Origin: Phoronis australis
Taxonomy: Eukaryota; Phoronida; Phoronidae
NCBI GenBank assembly: GCA_002633005.1
Contig: NMRA01000499.1
Location: 60,001 to 124,000 of the forward strand
DNA length: 64,000 nt
Reading direction: 5' to 3'
Positions within the stretch are counted from its first letter, which is position 1. Each line of letters opens with the position of its first letter. The notes below the pieces were generated by a model. It ran no database searches and was not told where the DNA came from. It was given only the letters and a program-made list of their open reading frames with translations. Shown one piece after another: positions 52,101 through 59,544 of this stretch. The position numbers and the translations under genes are program-made.

Positions 52101-55100
52101 GATGTGCCTCCTAGTGGCAATTTTATTTTTCACGTTTGCCTTAAAAGGTTTTTATGAAATCGACAAATGGGTTTATATTAAGAAGACGATGCCTTTTTAT
52201 TTGTGTACGGATTCTACGTAATCTGCACCAGCTATCAGCCATTGTTATGTATGATACTTACCCTTAGAAGCCTACGTTTGCGATTCAGTCGCGGCCGCAT
52301 TTCAACGATTTGCCTTTTATCATAGTGAGGATACATGTAGGTTTGAGACGTCGACGTCATTTCATGTAGCGAGTAACGAGGAAACGTCCCTTGATTAAGT
52401 CTGTTCAAAAGAATATTTATCCATAAATTAGCTTACCCCTGTATGTTTTTGAGCGATGAGGTGATCACTTCCGCGATGCTGCGAGCGCCTTCGGCGATTC
52501 TCAGTTATCATTGAATCTGACATCATTTTGGAATTGCTAAGAATGTTGTATAATGTTTACGAGGGTTTGTGTTAAGGTAAATGGCTTGTTCTGAATAATT
52601 TTGCATTACTTTTTACGATGTGGTGGCGCTGACTGCTGCTCGATTGAAAATAGAATATTTCTGGGAATATACGAAAGGATTGCAAGAGACGAGAGCAAAG
52701 AAATTGTGCTACCATGATCAAACATTTGGCACGGCTCTGATCTCCGAGTTCGAAGACACGTGCTCTGTTGCTTACATTGCTATGTGAAGCTGCGTTATTC
52801 TGTGGCTCCTCCGCAAATTTTAAAAGTGTTATTTTTGTGGTCGCGAAGTTTACGTCGAACTTCGATGGTCACGCCAAGTGATGGACACCCAAATTGAGAA
52901 AGCAGTTGAAAGGACTCAGGTCTGGCGAGGGGCAGAGTCAGGAAATGGTGTTTTGATGTTTCCATAGCTGCGTGGCTTCTTCCGCCATCTTGCTGCATTC
53001 ACATGTGCCTAGGATCAACTTTATTGAATGAACTATTAAGCATGTTATTGTAATGCTCAATTTTAAATGTGTTACGTAATTTTAAAACGTCCTTTATATC
53101 ATTTCAGGGCCAGTTTGGACAAGAAAAGTGGAGAACTGTATGACGGTCTTGAACTTTTACAAAAACAACTCTGGCAATCCATTTGGTAATCTAGACAGGT
53201 TGAGCGTTTACAACATGGCCAGCGAATCAGCCATCAAGAGTGCCAGCACGTTTGCCTGTGACGACAGAAAATACTTGTGTGTGGAAAAAACGGAGCTGTT
53301 TGGCATTTTCGGTAAGCTTGCATTCTTAAGCAAGGCTTTGTAGTGCGGCGAGGTATTAGTGTAAGGTAAAGCAAACGTTGCTGCCGAAAGCATAGAAATA
53401 TCTAGAGGAAACGCACCAATTCACAATTGTCGCCCCACCTTCCGGAACCTTGCAGTTATTCATTTAGGCTCTGCAGTGAGCCTTCACTTCATTACTGTCA
53501 TAATATAGGTATATCAAACCCAAAAGCTTGAGAAAAGTCGTAAATGATCCAAACCATCAAGTGTAGATAATTTGCTTTTTTAACAACAAGCAGGTGAAGC
53601 CAAAAGTTTTACCATACGTCTATCCACGCTGATCTGTATATTACAGCGAACCAGTTCACCAGAATGTAATTTGGCAATCTCTATGTTTGAGAGTTGTTTC
53701 ACCAATCTTTTATGGAATACTTTAATTTGATTTAAGTTAAGAACCGTCCTAATTTCAGACCAATATAACTACAAAGGTACCGCTATCTATTGACACGACG
53801 TGTCACTTTGGAGATTTAACGGTAGTTTTAATGTTACTTTTACCGCTAGAGCAAACTTAGCTCTTTCAGTCTGCTGTAATTGCTTTGGTGTGTTTTTTTC
53901 AAAAGGATCATTGTAGTTAAAGGTGATGATCACATAAATATTCTCCGAAACAGAATCCTTTTTGTTGATATCTACCATGTAGAAGTCTGGCGATGAACGA
54001 ATTTCACTACACCAGAAAACCACAATGACTTTCCGTTTCAAAGTATTCGCAGTAGGAAACCGTGTTTTGGAGTAATTAAGCACCGAATTTAAAGCTTATT
54101 GCAGATGACTGGGTGATTCAGGAAGAACAAAAGTATCGTTTGCATATTAAAGCACATGCAATTTGACATGCAATTCCACGTGCAAATTACTTACATAATA
54201 TCTGAGGTCACTGGACATCGTTTTTAAACCATGGCATGCCTGCAAACAAAAAACTGAAATCGGTGAGGCACATGTACCGTACCGTGGCAAAGAGTAATGG
54301 AAAACGACGATCCTCGGTTGTTCCCCCTGACGTCACAATGTCACTGACAAACTGCTCTGACAAAGAACCATGACCATGACGTTTGACAAGATTGAACATA
54401 AATATCGTAGACTATGATTCAAAATGTTGTCATCTGTGCCCAATGAAATAAATTTCACTCGGATAAAGAGTCAATCAACTAAATGAAGCATTTTTATAAT
54501 CTATTAATAAAGCATATACATGTTTTTTATTTCTCTTACAGAGATAATTTTTATTGAGGAGTCTTTCAGAGACCACCCAACTGGCTCAATCATTGCCAAG
54601 GATAACCATTCAGTATGTGGACCGGTTACGTATTTAGGCCACGCTGAAAATAAGCTTTAGCAAAAAATAGTACAGTACAAATTACCTTAGAGGAAAAATC
54701 AATGTTAGTGTGGTATTTACAACTTATAAAGACAGTGTGGTGTGGTTAGGTACTGAGCTACAGACTCTCATTGGGGTAACTGGGTTCAAAGGCTGGCTTT
54801 ACTAGCAAACAACAGTGCCTCCTATACCTGTGTGCTAGTTCTTGGATGGGAATGGATGCAAGATCAGTGGGGCTGTCTGGTGTGTTGCACGCTCATTTCA
54901 TAAGTAACACATGCCCTACGATTCTTATGCAAATTAGCGAAAGGCAGTGTGGCCTTGTGGGATAAATGTCCGCTTCTTTTACTCAAGGTCGTGGGTTCGA
55001 GTCCTACTGGTGCACACTGCTAGACCCTTAAGGCAGGTCTTTGACTCCTCAGCTCGGTAATAAAATATAAAAATGGTTCCAGGTGATCAGTGCAATCGGC

Positions 55101-56908
55101 CTACAAGAGCGGCCTGCGCACGTCTGGTACAACGTGTACCAGACCGCCTGCAGTTATATGCTAATTAACTCCTCACCACATTTCAGCTCCAAGTATCCGT
55201 GCGCGTTACAAGCCAGACAAGGATAGGAGTATTGAAGTTGAACTGTTCGGTGAGAAAAACCCGTCTCCACTTCTAGATATGATCCAACAGATGTTAGTCA
55301 TGCATGCTAAAGGAAATGTGACTGTGTTTATTGACAGTTACGGAGATCTGGGGCTCATGAAGAAACTTTTGAAGGTAAGTTGAGGCTACAAGTCGTCACA
55401 TCTAGTACTTTTTAGCAAAATTTTTGAATGGTTATCAGATAAGATAAAACAAGAAGTACAAAATACGGTGTTGCCGGTAATGTGTATTAAAATGTCCATA
55501 CGCTCAGAAACCAATACGAGCTTGCCTGTTGCTAACCCATACACTTTAGACTCGCTCACGCGTGACTAGTGTACGCTTGTAATTAAACAAATATCGATAT
55601 TCACACATGGTCAAATGTTGGTATTTAGAACCCAAAAATGGCAGGACCGTGGCGGATCCGAGTTCATTATTGCCTCGTTTTCTTCGTGTATGGATGGCGC
55701 AGGTTGTTACCGACTGGTGTTAAAAGCTTTCGGTGCGACGATAGACTGACTGAAGATTGGTGCGAGTTGATCACTTTATTAATTTCGACCGTACGTTCAC
55801 CTGAAGTCTACTCAAGCAAAACGTCCGACATAATGCCTGTTCTATGCTCCAGCAAGTGCTGCGAAGCCTTGGCTTGTGATGAACTTTTGAGATCCTTCCA
55901 GCAACTGTTACACGCGTTGATTCAATAAGCTGATGGCTCTGGCTCTCTGTTGACTAACACTGTCACAGCTGGTTCTCTTCATTGCATCTCAAATATAACT
56001 TCAACCAATCAGCTATACCAGGTATAGCTCATTGCTTCAACTGACTTCAACTGAACTTCAACACCAACTGTATTCAACTTGATCTCAACTTCAACTCTAC
56101 CTCAGCTAACCCATGCCTGGTTATTTATTGTCTCTTACAATGTTCTGGAACTTTTCACCAACTCAACGACATTCTAGAACTTTCCGGAATCTACCCAATC
56201 CCTCTTTAGTCTAATCCTGACAATTTTTTAGTCTGAATCGGGAACGTTAATAATTGTATGATCACGTAATTTGCTTGTAATGTGATATCTCGCGAAGCAT
56301 TGCGTGGTCTTGAGTTTTGTTTTCGCGAGATTCTTGCATCTACAGAACGCGCGCCTGAGCTCTAGTGGGTAACTGAGTGAATGTTCCATTAATTCGATTG
56401 GGCAGGTATTCAGGTATTAAATGACGAATTGTTGGCAGTTTTTAGATTCAAAATGTAGAATACGAATTGACGTTATTACAGGGTTTTCTTTCAGGCAGAA
56501 TGAATGTTCCACTGCAGCTTAGTGCTTTGTAAGAAATAAAATACCAACGGCACAAAAGTATAAAAATTTTCATTTCAGATTATGATGGCCTACAATAAAG
56601 ATATCGATTTGATCAAGATCTACTTTTCTCCATTGCTGGCTAAGACGAAGTCGGTAAAGAAAAAGTCATACGAGATCAAAGAAAACATGATCATGAGCTC
56701 CCTTATACGCTCTGCTGACATATTTGCTGGTACTGTTTGTCCTAAAAAAGCTCGACCCGCCCTCACCCCGTACGAAATGGGAGACCCGAAAGAGCTGGAG
56801 GAGAACAAATCTAAAAAGCTTATCGCGCAAGAGGCGAAGGATTTGCAGCAACGATTAGCTATTCTGAATTGGGAAATGGAGTGGGTTAATAAAAGATTGA
56901 GTGTCTGA
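19002..56908 (+). CDS. Gene 2: secreted multi-Hedge-domain protein, at least 18 exons
   Basis: Predicted secreted protein of about 1490 residues (1357 if it ends at 54660). Chained exons: 19002-19196, 20775-21022, 21575-21958, 25211-25256, 25773-26031, 26770-26900, 27791-27894, 31489-31695, 33819-34039, 34233-34565, 36102-36318, 38726-38899, 39226-39360, 39893-40487, 44841-45042, 47654-47750, 51312-51514, 53108-53311, then 54542-54660 or 55187-55374 plus 56579-56908. Every phase matches. Layout: signal peptide (1-18), unrecognised region with furin-like RVRR (181-184), Hedge-like domain 1 (about 528-690), Hedge-like 2 (about 785-930), divergent Hedge-like 3 (about 960-1115), unrecognised C-terminal part. 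There is no Hint domain, so no Hedgehog-type autocleavage. Role unknown; an extracellular ligand or structural role is inference. Alternative: two genes split at the in-frame TAA at 36320. Paralogues flank it on both sides. Confidence 0.7.
19475..19570. repeat. Short tandem AAAACTTAAGTC/ACA repeat
   Basis: About five copies of a 17-20 bp unit containing ACTTAAGNCAAAA. Imperfect. Confidence 0.7.
19957..19976. repeat. Perfect 20-bp palindrome next to an assembly gap
   Basis: GGGGGATCGTACGATCCCCC is self-complementary; the gap N is 7 bp downstream at 19983. Confidence 0.85.
20775..21022 (+). CDS. Gene 2 exon 2
   Basis: About 83 residues. Conserved with gene 3 exon 2 (63300-63550): shared GGHYDI-xVWLPGMI-RS, WNNCKS-VDG and DGIYQK. 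Two cysteines (IKCV and NNCKS) are conserved and may pair. Acceptor TTTCAG; donor GG|GTAAGT, phase 2. Unrecognised domain. Confidence 0.85.
21575..21958 (+). CDS. Gene 2 exon 3, with furin-like site
   Basis: About 128 residues. After a DNFEDLEYTVHHKRGDW segment there is HRVRRS, a furin-type R-x-R-R site (residues 181-184, bases 21672-21683). Then a Ser/Gln-rich stretch and YCKECYATLEGD with a CxxC pair. Donor AC|GTGAGT, phase 2. Confidence 0.85.
22150..23260 (+). repeat. CCTAGTGG-core array, second copy
   Basis: Same family as 2462-5240: cores at about 22551, 22711, 22950 and 23103, followed by the usual T-rich and GGATCATT phrases; the opening segment resembles the palindromic start but is decayed. 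Confidence 0.75.
22945..22958 (-). promoter_or_regulatory. CTCF-like motif within repeat array
   Basis: The minus strand reads CCACTAGGTGGCGC, a 14/14 match to CCASYAGRKGGCRS, inside intron 3 of gene 2. Confidence 0.45.
25211..25256 (+). CDS. Gene 2 exon 4 (46-nt micro-exon)
   Basis: Encodes about 15 residues, KLVIKKQDIKEFKVE. Acceptor TTTTTTAG, donor GAG|GTAAGA. It converts phase 2 to phase 0, which is what the next exon needs; this frame fit is the main support. Confidence 0.75.
25773..26031 (+). CDS. Gene 2 exon 5
   Basis: 86 residues of alternating hydrophobic/charged sequence (KLKRKFKVH, KVEVMISSS, NANIEFEAV), suggesting antiparallel beta strands. Acceptor TTTAG, donor A|GTAAGT, phase 1. 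Unrecognised. Confidence 0.8.
26770..26900 (+). CDS. Gene 2 exon 6
   Basis: About 43 residues (TRQSDGSLMMDHQYTQI and a Trp-containing helix). Phase 1 in, phase 0 out (AAG|GTAAGG). Confidence 0.8.
27057..27180. repeat. Hairpin fragment of dispersed repeat R2
   Basis: CGAATTTTGAGAACCAGTTT pairs imperfectly with AAACTGATTCTCAAAATACG. The CTGAATAACAGGCATCAA stretch matches about 60642-60700, so it is a fragment of the R2 family (41085-41590, 59545-60780). Confidence 0.5.
27791..27894 (+). CDS. Gene 2 exon 7
   Basis: About 34 residues (LDLDFTISWADQTREIDGKE...). Phase 0 in, phase 2 out (GG|GTAAGT). Confidence 0.8.
29311..31144. mobile_element. TIR-bounded element carrying a CCTAGTGG array
   Basis: Left end GGGAGCGTCCACATATTACG is answered at the right end by the inverse of GGGAGCGGTCACATATTAAG, and both are followed by TCATC and C-rich tracts. 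The array 29672-30895 lies inside. No transposase ORF; clear target duplications not found. Confidence 0.55.
29672..30895 (+). repeat. CCTAGTGG-core array, third copy
   Basis: Begins with CACATATTTATATGTGG, as at 2692, and ends with the GCGTATTTCAACTCTCCGCG type terminus also seen near 5220. A local duplication repeats CTACAGCTGTACCCCTAGTG at about 30158 and 30206. Confidence 0.8.
31489..31695 (+). CDS. Gene 2 exon 8
   Basis: 69 residues with a Cys-rich segment (FLLCQDPIEETSCCFVQL) and an ACGKIIF motif that also occurs in exon 11 as ACGKITL and less clearly in 54542-54660 as VCGPVTY. Phase 2 in and out. It precedes the first Hedge-like domain, as exon 11 precedes the second, which suggests a repeated module. 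Confidence 0.8.
32050..32620. repeat. Diverged direct repeats in intron 8
   Basis: Three related segments share AACGATAAGTC/TTNTAGAGA, GTGCAGATAG-GCTTG and GATCTATCCA phrases (about 32068-32180, 32370-32480, 32535-32620). Strongly decayed. Confidence 0.5.
32621..33818. other. Rest of intron 8, nothing recognised
   Basis: AT-rich, small AAAC run near 32815-32834. Confidence 0.35.
33819..34039 (+). CDS. Gene 2 exon 9: start of Hedge-like domain 1
   Basis: About 73 residues. ILFKNEEHS corresponds to the conserved start of the Hedgehog signalling domain (in vertebrate Hedgehog, IIFKDEENT). A WCG-x5-C-x2-CR insertion follows, then PPELCADR and a helix SETIRTLAELV, at the position of Hedgehog RCKDKLNALAISV. 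Acceptor TTTCAG, donor C|GTACGT. The Cys-rich insertion is not part of canonical Hedgehog and may form extra disulfides. Confidence 0.8.
34233..34565 (+). CDS. Gene 2 exon 10: core of Hedge-like domain 1
   Basis: LMVINAFDEP aligns with Hedgehog LRVTEGWDED; SIHTEGRGAQIAIS with SLHYEGRAVDITTS; LGQMAVMAEFDYV with LARLAVEAGFDWV; YVHVGVKH with HIHCSVKA. The first His (residue 625) and the last His (684) correspond to zinc ligands, but the Asp ligand is Gln632. DD-peptidase (M15) and Hedgehog domains share this fold. Phase 1 in and out (A|GTAAGT). Confidence 0.82.
34566..36101. other. Intron 10 of gene 2
   Basis: Phase 1. Contains an imperfect hairpin at about 35278-35358 (CTCTCGGTCA / TGACCGAGAG). 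Near 36022-36045 the phrase GAGGTCCTAGCGTTACTG repeats one near 25525 (CAGGTCATAGCGTTACTG), an unclassified dispersed repeat that abuts exon 11. Confidence 0.5.
36102..36322 (+). CDS. Gene 2 exon 11, with ambiguous 3' boundary
   Basis: About 72 residues. Linker after Hedge-like 1, with an ACGKITL motif matching exon 8. It either ends at 36318 (GC|GTAACA, weak donor, phase 2, fits exon 12) or at the TAA at 36320-36322. Splicing is favoured because exon 12 has no upstream start or signal peptide of its own. Confidence 0.75.
36323..37194. other. Intron 11, first part, nothing recognised
   Basis: No clean AATAAA shortly after 36322, which mildly argues against a gene end here. Confidence 0.35.
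37195..37300 (-). mobile_element. tRNA-derived SINE head or decayed tRNA-like sequence
   Basis: The minus strand reads TGGTGTAGTGG (A-box like) followed about 35 nt later by GGGTTAGAAACC (B-box like with changes). A full cloverleaf is not convincing. Confidence 0.45.
37767..37976. mobile_element. Hairpin MITE with about 80-bp arms
   Basis: CCCGAGTGGATTTTGGAGAA is exactly mirrored by TTCTCCAAAATCCACTCGGG, and arms extend outward through ATTATTACATG / CATGTAATAAT to TGGTATA / TATACCA. GC-rich loop in AT-rich surroundings. No ORF. Confidence 0.8.
38726..38899 (+). CDS. Gene 2 exon 12: start of Hedge-like domain 2
   Basis: 58 residues: FNDVFFTNPKRNDEWCG-x5-C-x2-CR then LPYERCRDRVMTRS, parallel to exon 9 (WCG, CxxCR, PE.C.DR). 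RCRDR is closer to Hedgehog RCKDK than exon 9 is. Acceptor CTTCAG; donor AG|GTTGAA. Phase 2 in, which fits the 36318 donor. Confidence 0.78.
39226..39360 (+). CDS. Gene 2 exon 13: Hedge-like domain 2
   Basis: LRRLAKLVDEMW then LVVERAWFEP (Hedgehog LRVTEGWDED) and HHLTGQ at the 3' end, the start of the zinc motif (HYEGRAVD in Hedgehog). Phase 2 in and out (CA|GTAAGT). Confidence 0.8.
39893..40487 (+). CDS. Gene 2 exon 14: end of Hedge-like 2, start of Hedge-like 3
   Basis: 198 residues, the largest internal exon. The first part, LGHLAQCAGFDFV ... PHLRVCVK, matches Hedgehog LARLAVEAGFDWV ... HIHCSVK; the ligand Asp is Trp888 and the terminal His is Arg926. An acidic Tyr-rich linker (YDDEYEYPESCLDCEVPEDE) follows. 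Then LNILVTDGYRNK and RHQSGQAVIV (His1058, Ile1065 in place of Asp), the core of a third, more divergent copy. Ends AAG|GTTAGT, phase 0. Confidence 0.8.
40488..44840. other. Intron 14 of gene 2
   Basis: 4.35 kb, phase 0. Contains dispersed repeat R2 copy A (41085-41590). 41591-44840 shows only small overlapping ORFs with no recognised domain. Confidence 0.5.
41085..41590. mobile_element. Dispersed repeat R2, copy A, with internal hairpin
   Basis: Co-linear with parts of 59545-60650: GTGAAATAC-GAAAGTAGA, AACTGAAAATTCTTAT, ATTTATTATGAAATAAA, AACAAGCCA-AGCACAC and a hairpin ATTCATTTCATCTGGGAATG / CATTCCCAGGTGAA. Non-coding, probably a non-autonomous transposon. Confidence 0.7.
44841..45042 (+). 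CDS. Gene 2 exon 15: end of Hedge-like domain 3
   Basis: 67 residues. GVHEDELYFDFRPKP sits where Hedgehog has KAHIHCSV, but no aligned His remains. Then WTAPSSVQAKMWTHDGG and a helix. Acceptor TTTCCAG, donor G|GTAAAA, phase 1. Confidence 0.75.
45380..46660 (+). repeat. 410-bp tandem unit (three copies): minisatellite plus MITE
   Basis: Exact 410-bp periodicity (45461, 45871, 46281 share ATCGTATGTCAGTGG). Each unit combines several copies of an about 42-bp minisatellite (CCCTGCAACTACTCGGTCAT core) with one 236-bp MITE. The units are nearly identical, indicating very recent amplification. ORFs at 45719 and 46129 encode the same peptide because of the repeat. Confidence 0.9.
45470..45705 (+). 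mobile_element. 236-bp hAT-like MITE, copy 1 of 3
   Basis: Termini CAGTGGCAGATCTACG / CTGTAGATCCGCCTCTG, flanked by TATGT direct duplications (45465-45469, 45706-45710). Same terminal class as 18003-18159. Identical copies at 45880-46115 and 46290-46525 arose by amplification of the enclosing unit, not by new insertions. Confidence 0.8.
46761..47092 (+). repeat. 30-bp minisatellite, about 11 copies
   Basis: Unit TCGGAACCTAGGTCTTCTTA... recurs every 30 bp from 46761. Because 30 is divisible by 3, ORFs read through as 10-residue repeats; it lies in intron 15 and has no splice support. Confidence 0.9.
47654..47750 (+). CDS. Gene 2 exon 16
   Basis: About 32 residues (GPPISALDVATACKFKLGELNYYFNFKTDAG, shown here only as a description of its Tyr/Phe-rich end). 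Acceptor TTTCAG, donor TT|GTAAGT; phases 1 and 2. A 5'-truncated second copy lies at 49603-49669, just right of the gap. Confidence 0.75.
48789..49034 (+). repeat. 35-bp VNTR, seven units
   Basis: Unit ACCATGCGTCTTGGCGGCAG... starts at 48789 and recurs every 35 bp. The 248-codon minus-strand ORF here is a read-through of this VNTR. Confidence 0.88.
49414..49601 (+). pseudogene. Truncated copy of exon 17 (probable assembly duplicate)
   Basis: Identical by eye to the start of 51312-51514, but cut by the N at 49602 inside the codons for DNC. It cannot be spliced as an intact exon. Confidence 0.75.
49603..51499 (+). repeat. Right copy of the 1.9-kb direct duplication
   Basis: Begins in the middle of exon 16 (CCACAGCGTGTAAATTTAAG) and continues into the unique sequence that completes exon 17. 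The VNTR here (about 50722-50930) has six units, not seven. Confidence 0.9.
51312..51514 (+). CDS. Gene 2 exon 17
   Basis: 67 residues, helical and basic (YRKQQMLRVEDMLRRKAQL), with several Cys (RDCEK, EFCKK, ACLVDNCNEC). Acceptor TTTCAG, donor G|GTGGGA (weak). Phase 2 in, phase 1 out, fitting exon 18. Confidence 0.75.
51740..52325 (+). repeat. CCTAGTGG-core array, fragment
   Basis: Cores at about 51957 and 52110 (CCTCCTAGTGGCAATTTTAT), GGATCTTTGCGAAATTTGGC phrase, and a GCGGCCGCATTTCAACG end resembling the other copies. Lies in intron 17. Confidence 0.7.
52326..53107. other. Rest of intron 17, nothing recognised
   Basis: Small GC-richer patch near 52480-52500; minus-strand ORF 52795-52998 has no recognised domain. 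Confidence 0.35.
53108..53311 (+). CDS. Gene 2 exon 18
   Basis: 68 residues including NCMTVLNFYKNNSGNPFG and FACDDRKYLCVEKTELFGIFG; N-glycosylation sequon NNS. Phase 1 in and out (G|GTAAGC). Confidence 0.8.
54542..54660 (+). CDS. Gene 2 candidate alternative terminal exon
   Basis: Phase 1 acceptor CTCTTACAG, then about 39 residues (EIIFIEESFRDHPTGSI ... VCGPVTYLGH) to TAG at 54658. Fits exon 18 in phase. VCGPVTY resembles ACGKITL of exon 11. A good internal donor, TCA|GTATGT at 54613, would leave phase 0 and fit 56579, so it may instead be an exon used in place of 55187-55374. Confidence 0.55.
54720..55150 (+). mobile_element. tRNA-derived SINE-like sequence
   Basis: 54944-55020 is 77 nt with an acceptor-like stem GCAGTGTG / CACACTGC, a T-arm GTGGGTTCGAGTCCTAC with perfect B box and an imperfect A box TGGCCTTGTGG. 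The anticodon arm does not fold cleanly, so a SINE head fits better than a tRNA gene. A second tRNA-like segment lies at about 54744-54800. A hairpin GTCTGGTACA / TGTACCAGAC lies at 55122-55144. Confidence 0.55.
55187..55374 (+). CDS. Gene 2 penultimate exon
   Basis: 188 nt, phase 1 in and 0 out (AAG|GTAAGT). Homologous to 1627-1814 at both protein and nucleotide level. Exon 18 phase fits directly. Confidence 0.8.
56579..56908 (+). CDS. Gene 2 terminal exon
   Basis: 109 residues then TGA; homologous to 5447-5779. Conserved YEIKENMIMSS, GTVCPKKARPALTPYE and a Lys/Glu-rich C-terminus. No AATAAA immediately follows; the poly(A) site is unclear. Confidence 0.82.
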   Translation: MMMAYNKDIDLIKIYFSPLLAKTKSVKKKSYEIKENMIMSSLIRSADIFAGTVCPKKARPALTPYEMGDPKELEENKSKKLIAQEAKDLQQRLAILNWEMEWVNKRLSV

Positions 56909-57509
56909 TTTTGTTCAGCCGCTGGTCTAAATCCTCAATAATATGGTATTGATTACTTTCTCTATACTATTTATCTCATGTTCACTAAAACTAGTTTTTA
57001 CTTTGCCTTGCTTTAACTGCGGTTTAGACGGTAACGCGCACAACTTTGGAAGCTACAATATGTTTTGAGCGTTACTCAGACCACACCAATGCTGTAAATT
57101 TCCAAATGTAATGAAAGACTATGTTTATTTACTTATTCGTCTACGTCATGGCGAGAAAGATTATAATGTGTCTGTTGTAATCACTTTTGGCCTATTCACT
57201 GCCTGCACACTTCGCTGGAGTTACAAAAATGGTTGTTTAGTACACAATGCCTCGTTCTAGCATCAATTTTTACAACGCAAACGTGAAAGCGCGTGTGTTG
57301 CAAACATGCAGAACCAAGCATAACGACGAATTCGTGCAAGTAGTGAAATGTTTTTTCTGTGTTGTCACGGTAACGCGATATGGCACTAAGCGCCTACATC
57401 ACTAATCATTTGACAAGCCTAAGTTTGAGTGAATGATTATGTAACTAAATCATTAATGGGATTATCTACCCAGCCCAATGCATTTAAAATAAGAAAAAAT
57501 TCGTTTGAG

Positions 57510-58300
57510 GATGACTTTGAAGAGCCATCGAACGCGAAAGCTTGTCAATGATGTATTCCAAACAATTCCTGACGAAAGTACCATCTCGCAACTTCTACTA
57601 CACAGTTATTCACTTTCTCCTGTGAGAGAATTTGAAGAAAAAAATCAGAAAATTATCGATTTTTCATATACGCCCCAAGAAAAAACTCTGTAGTCACAAC
57701 AGAGTTTCAAATCTCCTTCCCACCTATGATAAATGAGCGCATGCGCTCACAGTCATTCGACAAACAGCTGATTGGCGAGATGGATATTTTAACGGCAGAT
57801 TATCTTGCGTGATCGCACTCCGAATCTGAGGTCGACAGCACAGTATGAGGCAAGCCGGAGAAGCAAGCGATTTCCCAAAAAGAATTCCAATTGCATTTTA
57901 GAGTATATTTGAATGTTACAACTAATTTTAATCACTTCCTTACGACTTACATCAATTGCCTCTTAATTGGACTGAGGTCGCCATCGTTTCCTTACATCAA
58001 AGGTCACATGTCACACTTTCCATGTATGGGAAATGTGCTACTTCTATGTCTCGCCATACCAAATGAGGCGACGTGCTTTGCCTGGTGGGAGAGAAATCGA
58101 CGAAGTGACGAGCAGTTGACAGATCATTTTTTGAAATTCGAAACTGAAAGAAAAATAATTTGACATCAACAGAAATTCAAAACTTTTACGAACGAACCGT
58201 CAAAATACCAGCTGAATAGGTTGTATTCTATTTCAGTGGCAGAGAACCACTTTGAATTATGCAAATTAGTCTGTTTTTCGAGTTCCAATCCTCTTAAAAA
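57510..58300 (+). repeat. Dispersed repeat R1, copy B
   Basis: See copy A (11310-11852). About 0.6 kb downstream of gene 2. Copy B carries about 200 bp extra in the middle. Confidence 0.7.
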
Positions 58301-59544
58301 AACGACTGTTACTTTTGTAAGGTGAAACTCTCAGTTTCTTAATAAAGGTTTTAGCAATATTTAAAGTCTCAAAATGTGTTACAAGTTTGTGTTCACCTAC
58401 ATGACCAGTACCGAAGTTATTTAAGTTGTCGCAAATTTTGTGCATACTTGTGTTAAATATTTTGATTGATACTATTTTATTATAAGTGAAAGTGTCTTTT
58501 GGTGGGTCTATGTTATATTCGTAAATAAATAAATAAAGCAAGTGTGTGCCAACGTTGATTTTCTGTATGTTACATTTGTAACTGTGTTTCCGTTTTCAGG
58601 CACTGTTGACTCGGCTGACTATAACTGACTCGCATTATCTCGTATTTATTACCTGTTGCCATCTTCTGGAACTTTTCACCAATTAAATCACACTTTCTAG
58701 AAATTTTTGTAATATATCCAAACATTTCATAAATGTTCCTGACCATTGTTATATATCATCCACTGGAACTGTCCAAAATGTTTCCGAGTATTCTGTTGTA
58801 AACATAATCACTGTCCTGGCATCACATTGGTTGGCTTTAGTCACGTGATAACTGTTTGTAAAAAGGTAGAACAAGCAAGTAAAACGTAATTAATTGCAAC
58901 CATTCTCAGTTTACACCCTGCCAATCCACCCCTACCAGAGAAAATTGCTCTACAATTTTCGAGTTTCGTATATTCATCTGACATGTATATTGTCTTCTGT
59001 TACATGTTTGCATTTCTCTGGGATGCTCCATTGTACTGCTGTTAGTCGTCTCAAGTAGCATGCGCCGACGTGGACTACTCTTGCCGGAAACTTACATAGT
59101 TTTTTCTCAAAATCTTCCTCGACTTCACTTAGAGTTGGATTCGCAGTGGATGGAAGAACATGGCCTTTATGTCAGTGACATTCGTTCGACTTGGACTACT
59201 TGAACGAAACAACCGCTAGCCGCCAGGTATCGGAGCTCACCTAAGTAAGATTATCTTGTGTTCTTGGCACCACGATGGGGATGCATCACAAATTTCTTTT
59301 CAAATGAAGACAAACAACGACCCTATAGCGATCGCTCACAGAATTGTTGCAGCGTTTGAGTTGCCTATGTGTGAGTTTTGGACAGTTTTGGAACTTGGCT
59401 TGGTGTCAAACCCAAATGGATTCAGGTTATAAATGAACAAGTCACGTGGGACCATGTCAAAGTCAGAGATTAAATCAAGGAAAATAGACATGTAATTGTA
59501 GTTTTCCCATACATGTCTAAATACGGGCTTTCAATAACCTATGG
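58301..59544. other. Intergenic DNA between genes 2 and 3, nothing recognised
   Basis: AT-rich; no exon or clear repeat identified. Confidence 0.35.

Noticed and set aside
54944-55020. Functional tRNA gene
   Set aside because: Acceptor and T stems pair well, but D and anticodon arms do not form a normal cloverleaf and there is no T-run right after it; SINE head preferred.
56620-56851. Minus-strand ORFs opposite the terminal exons (also 5488-5682)
   Set aside because: Shadows of the conserved plus-strand exons; both copies mirror the coding frame.
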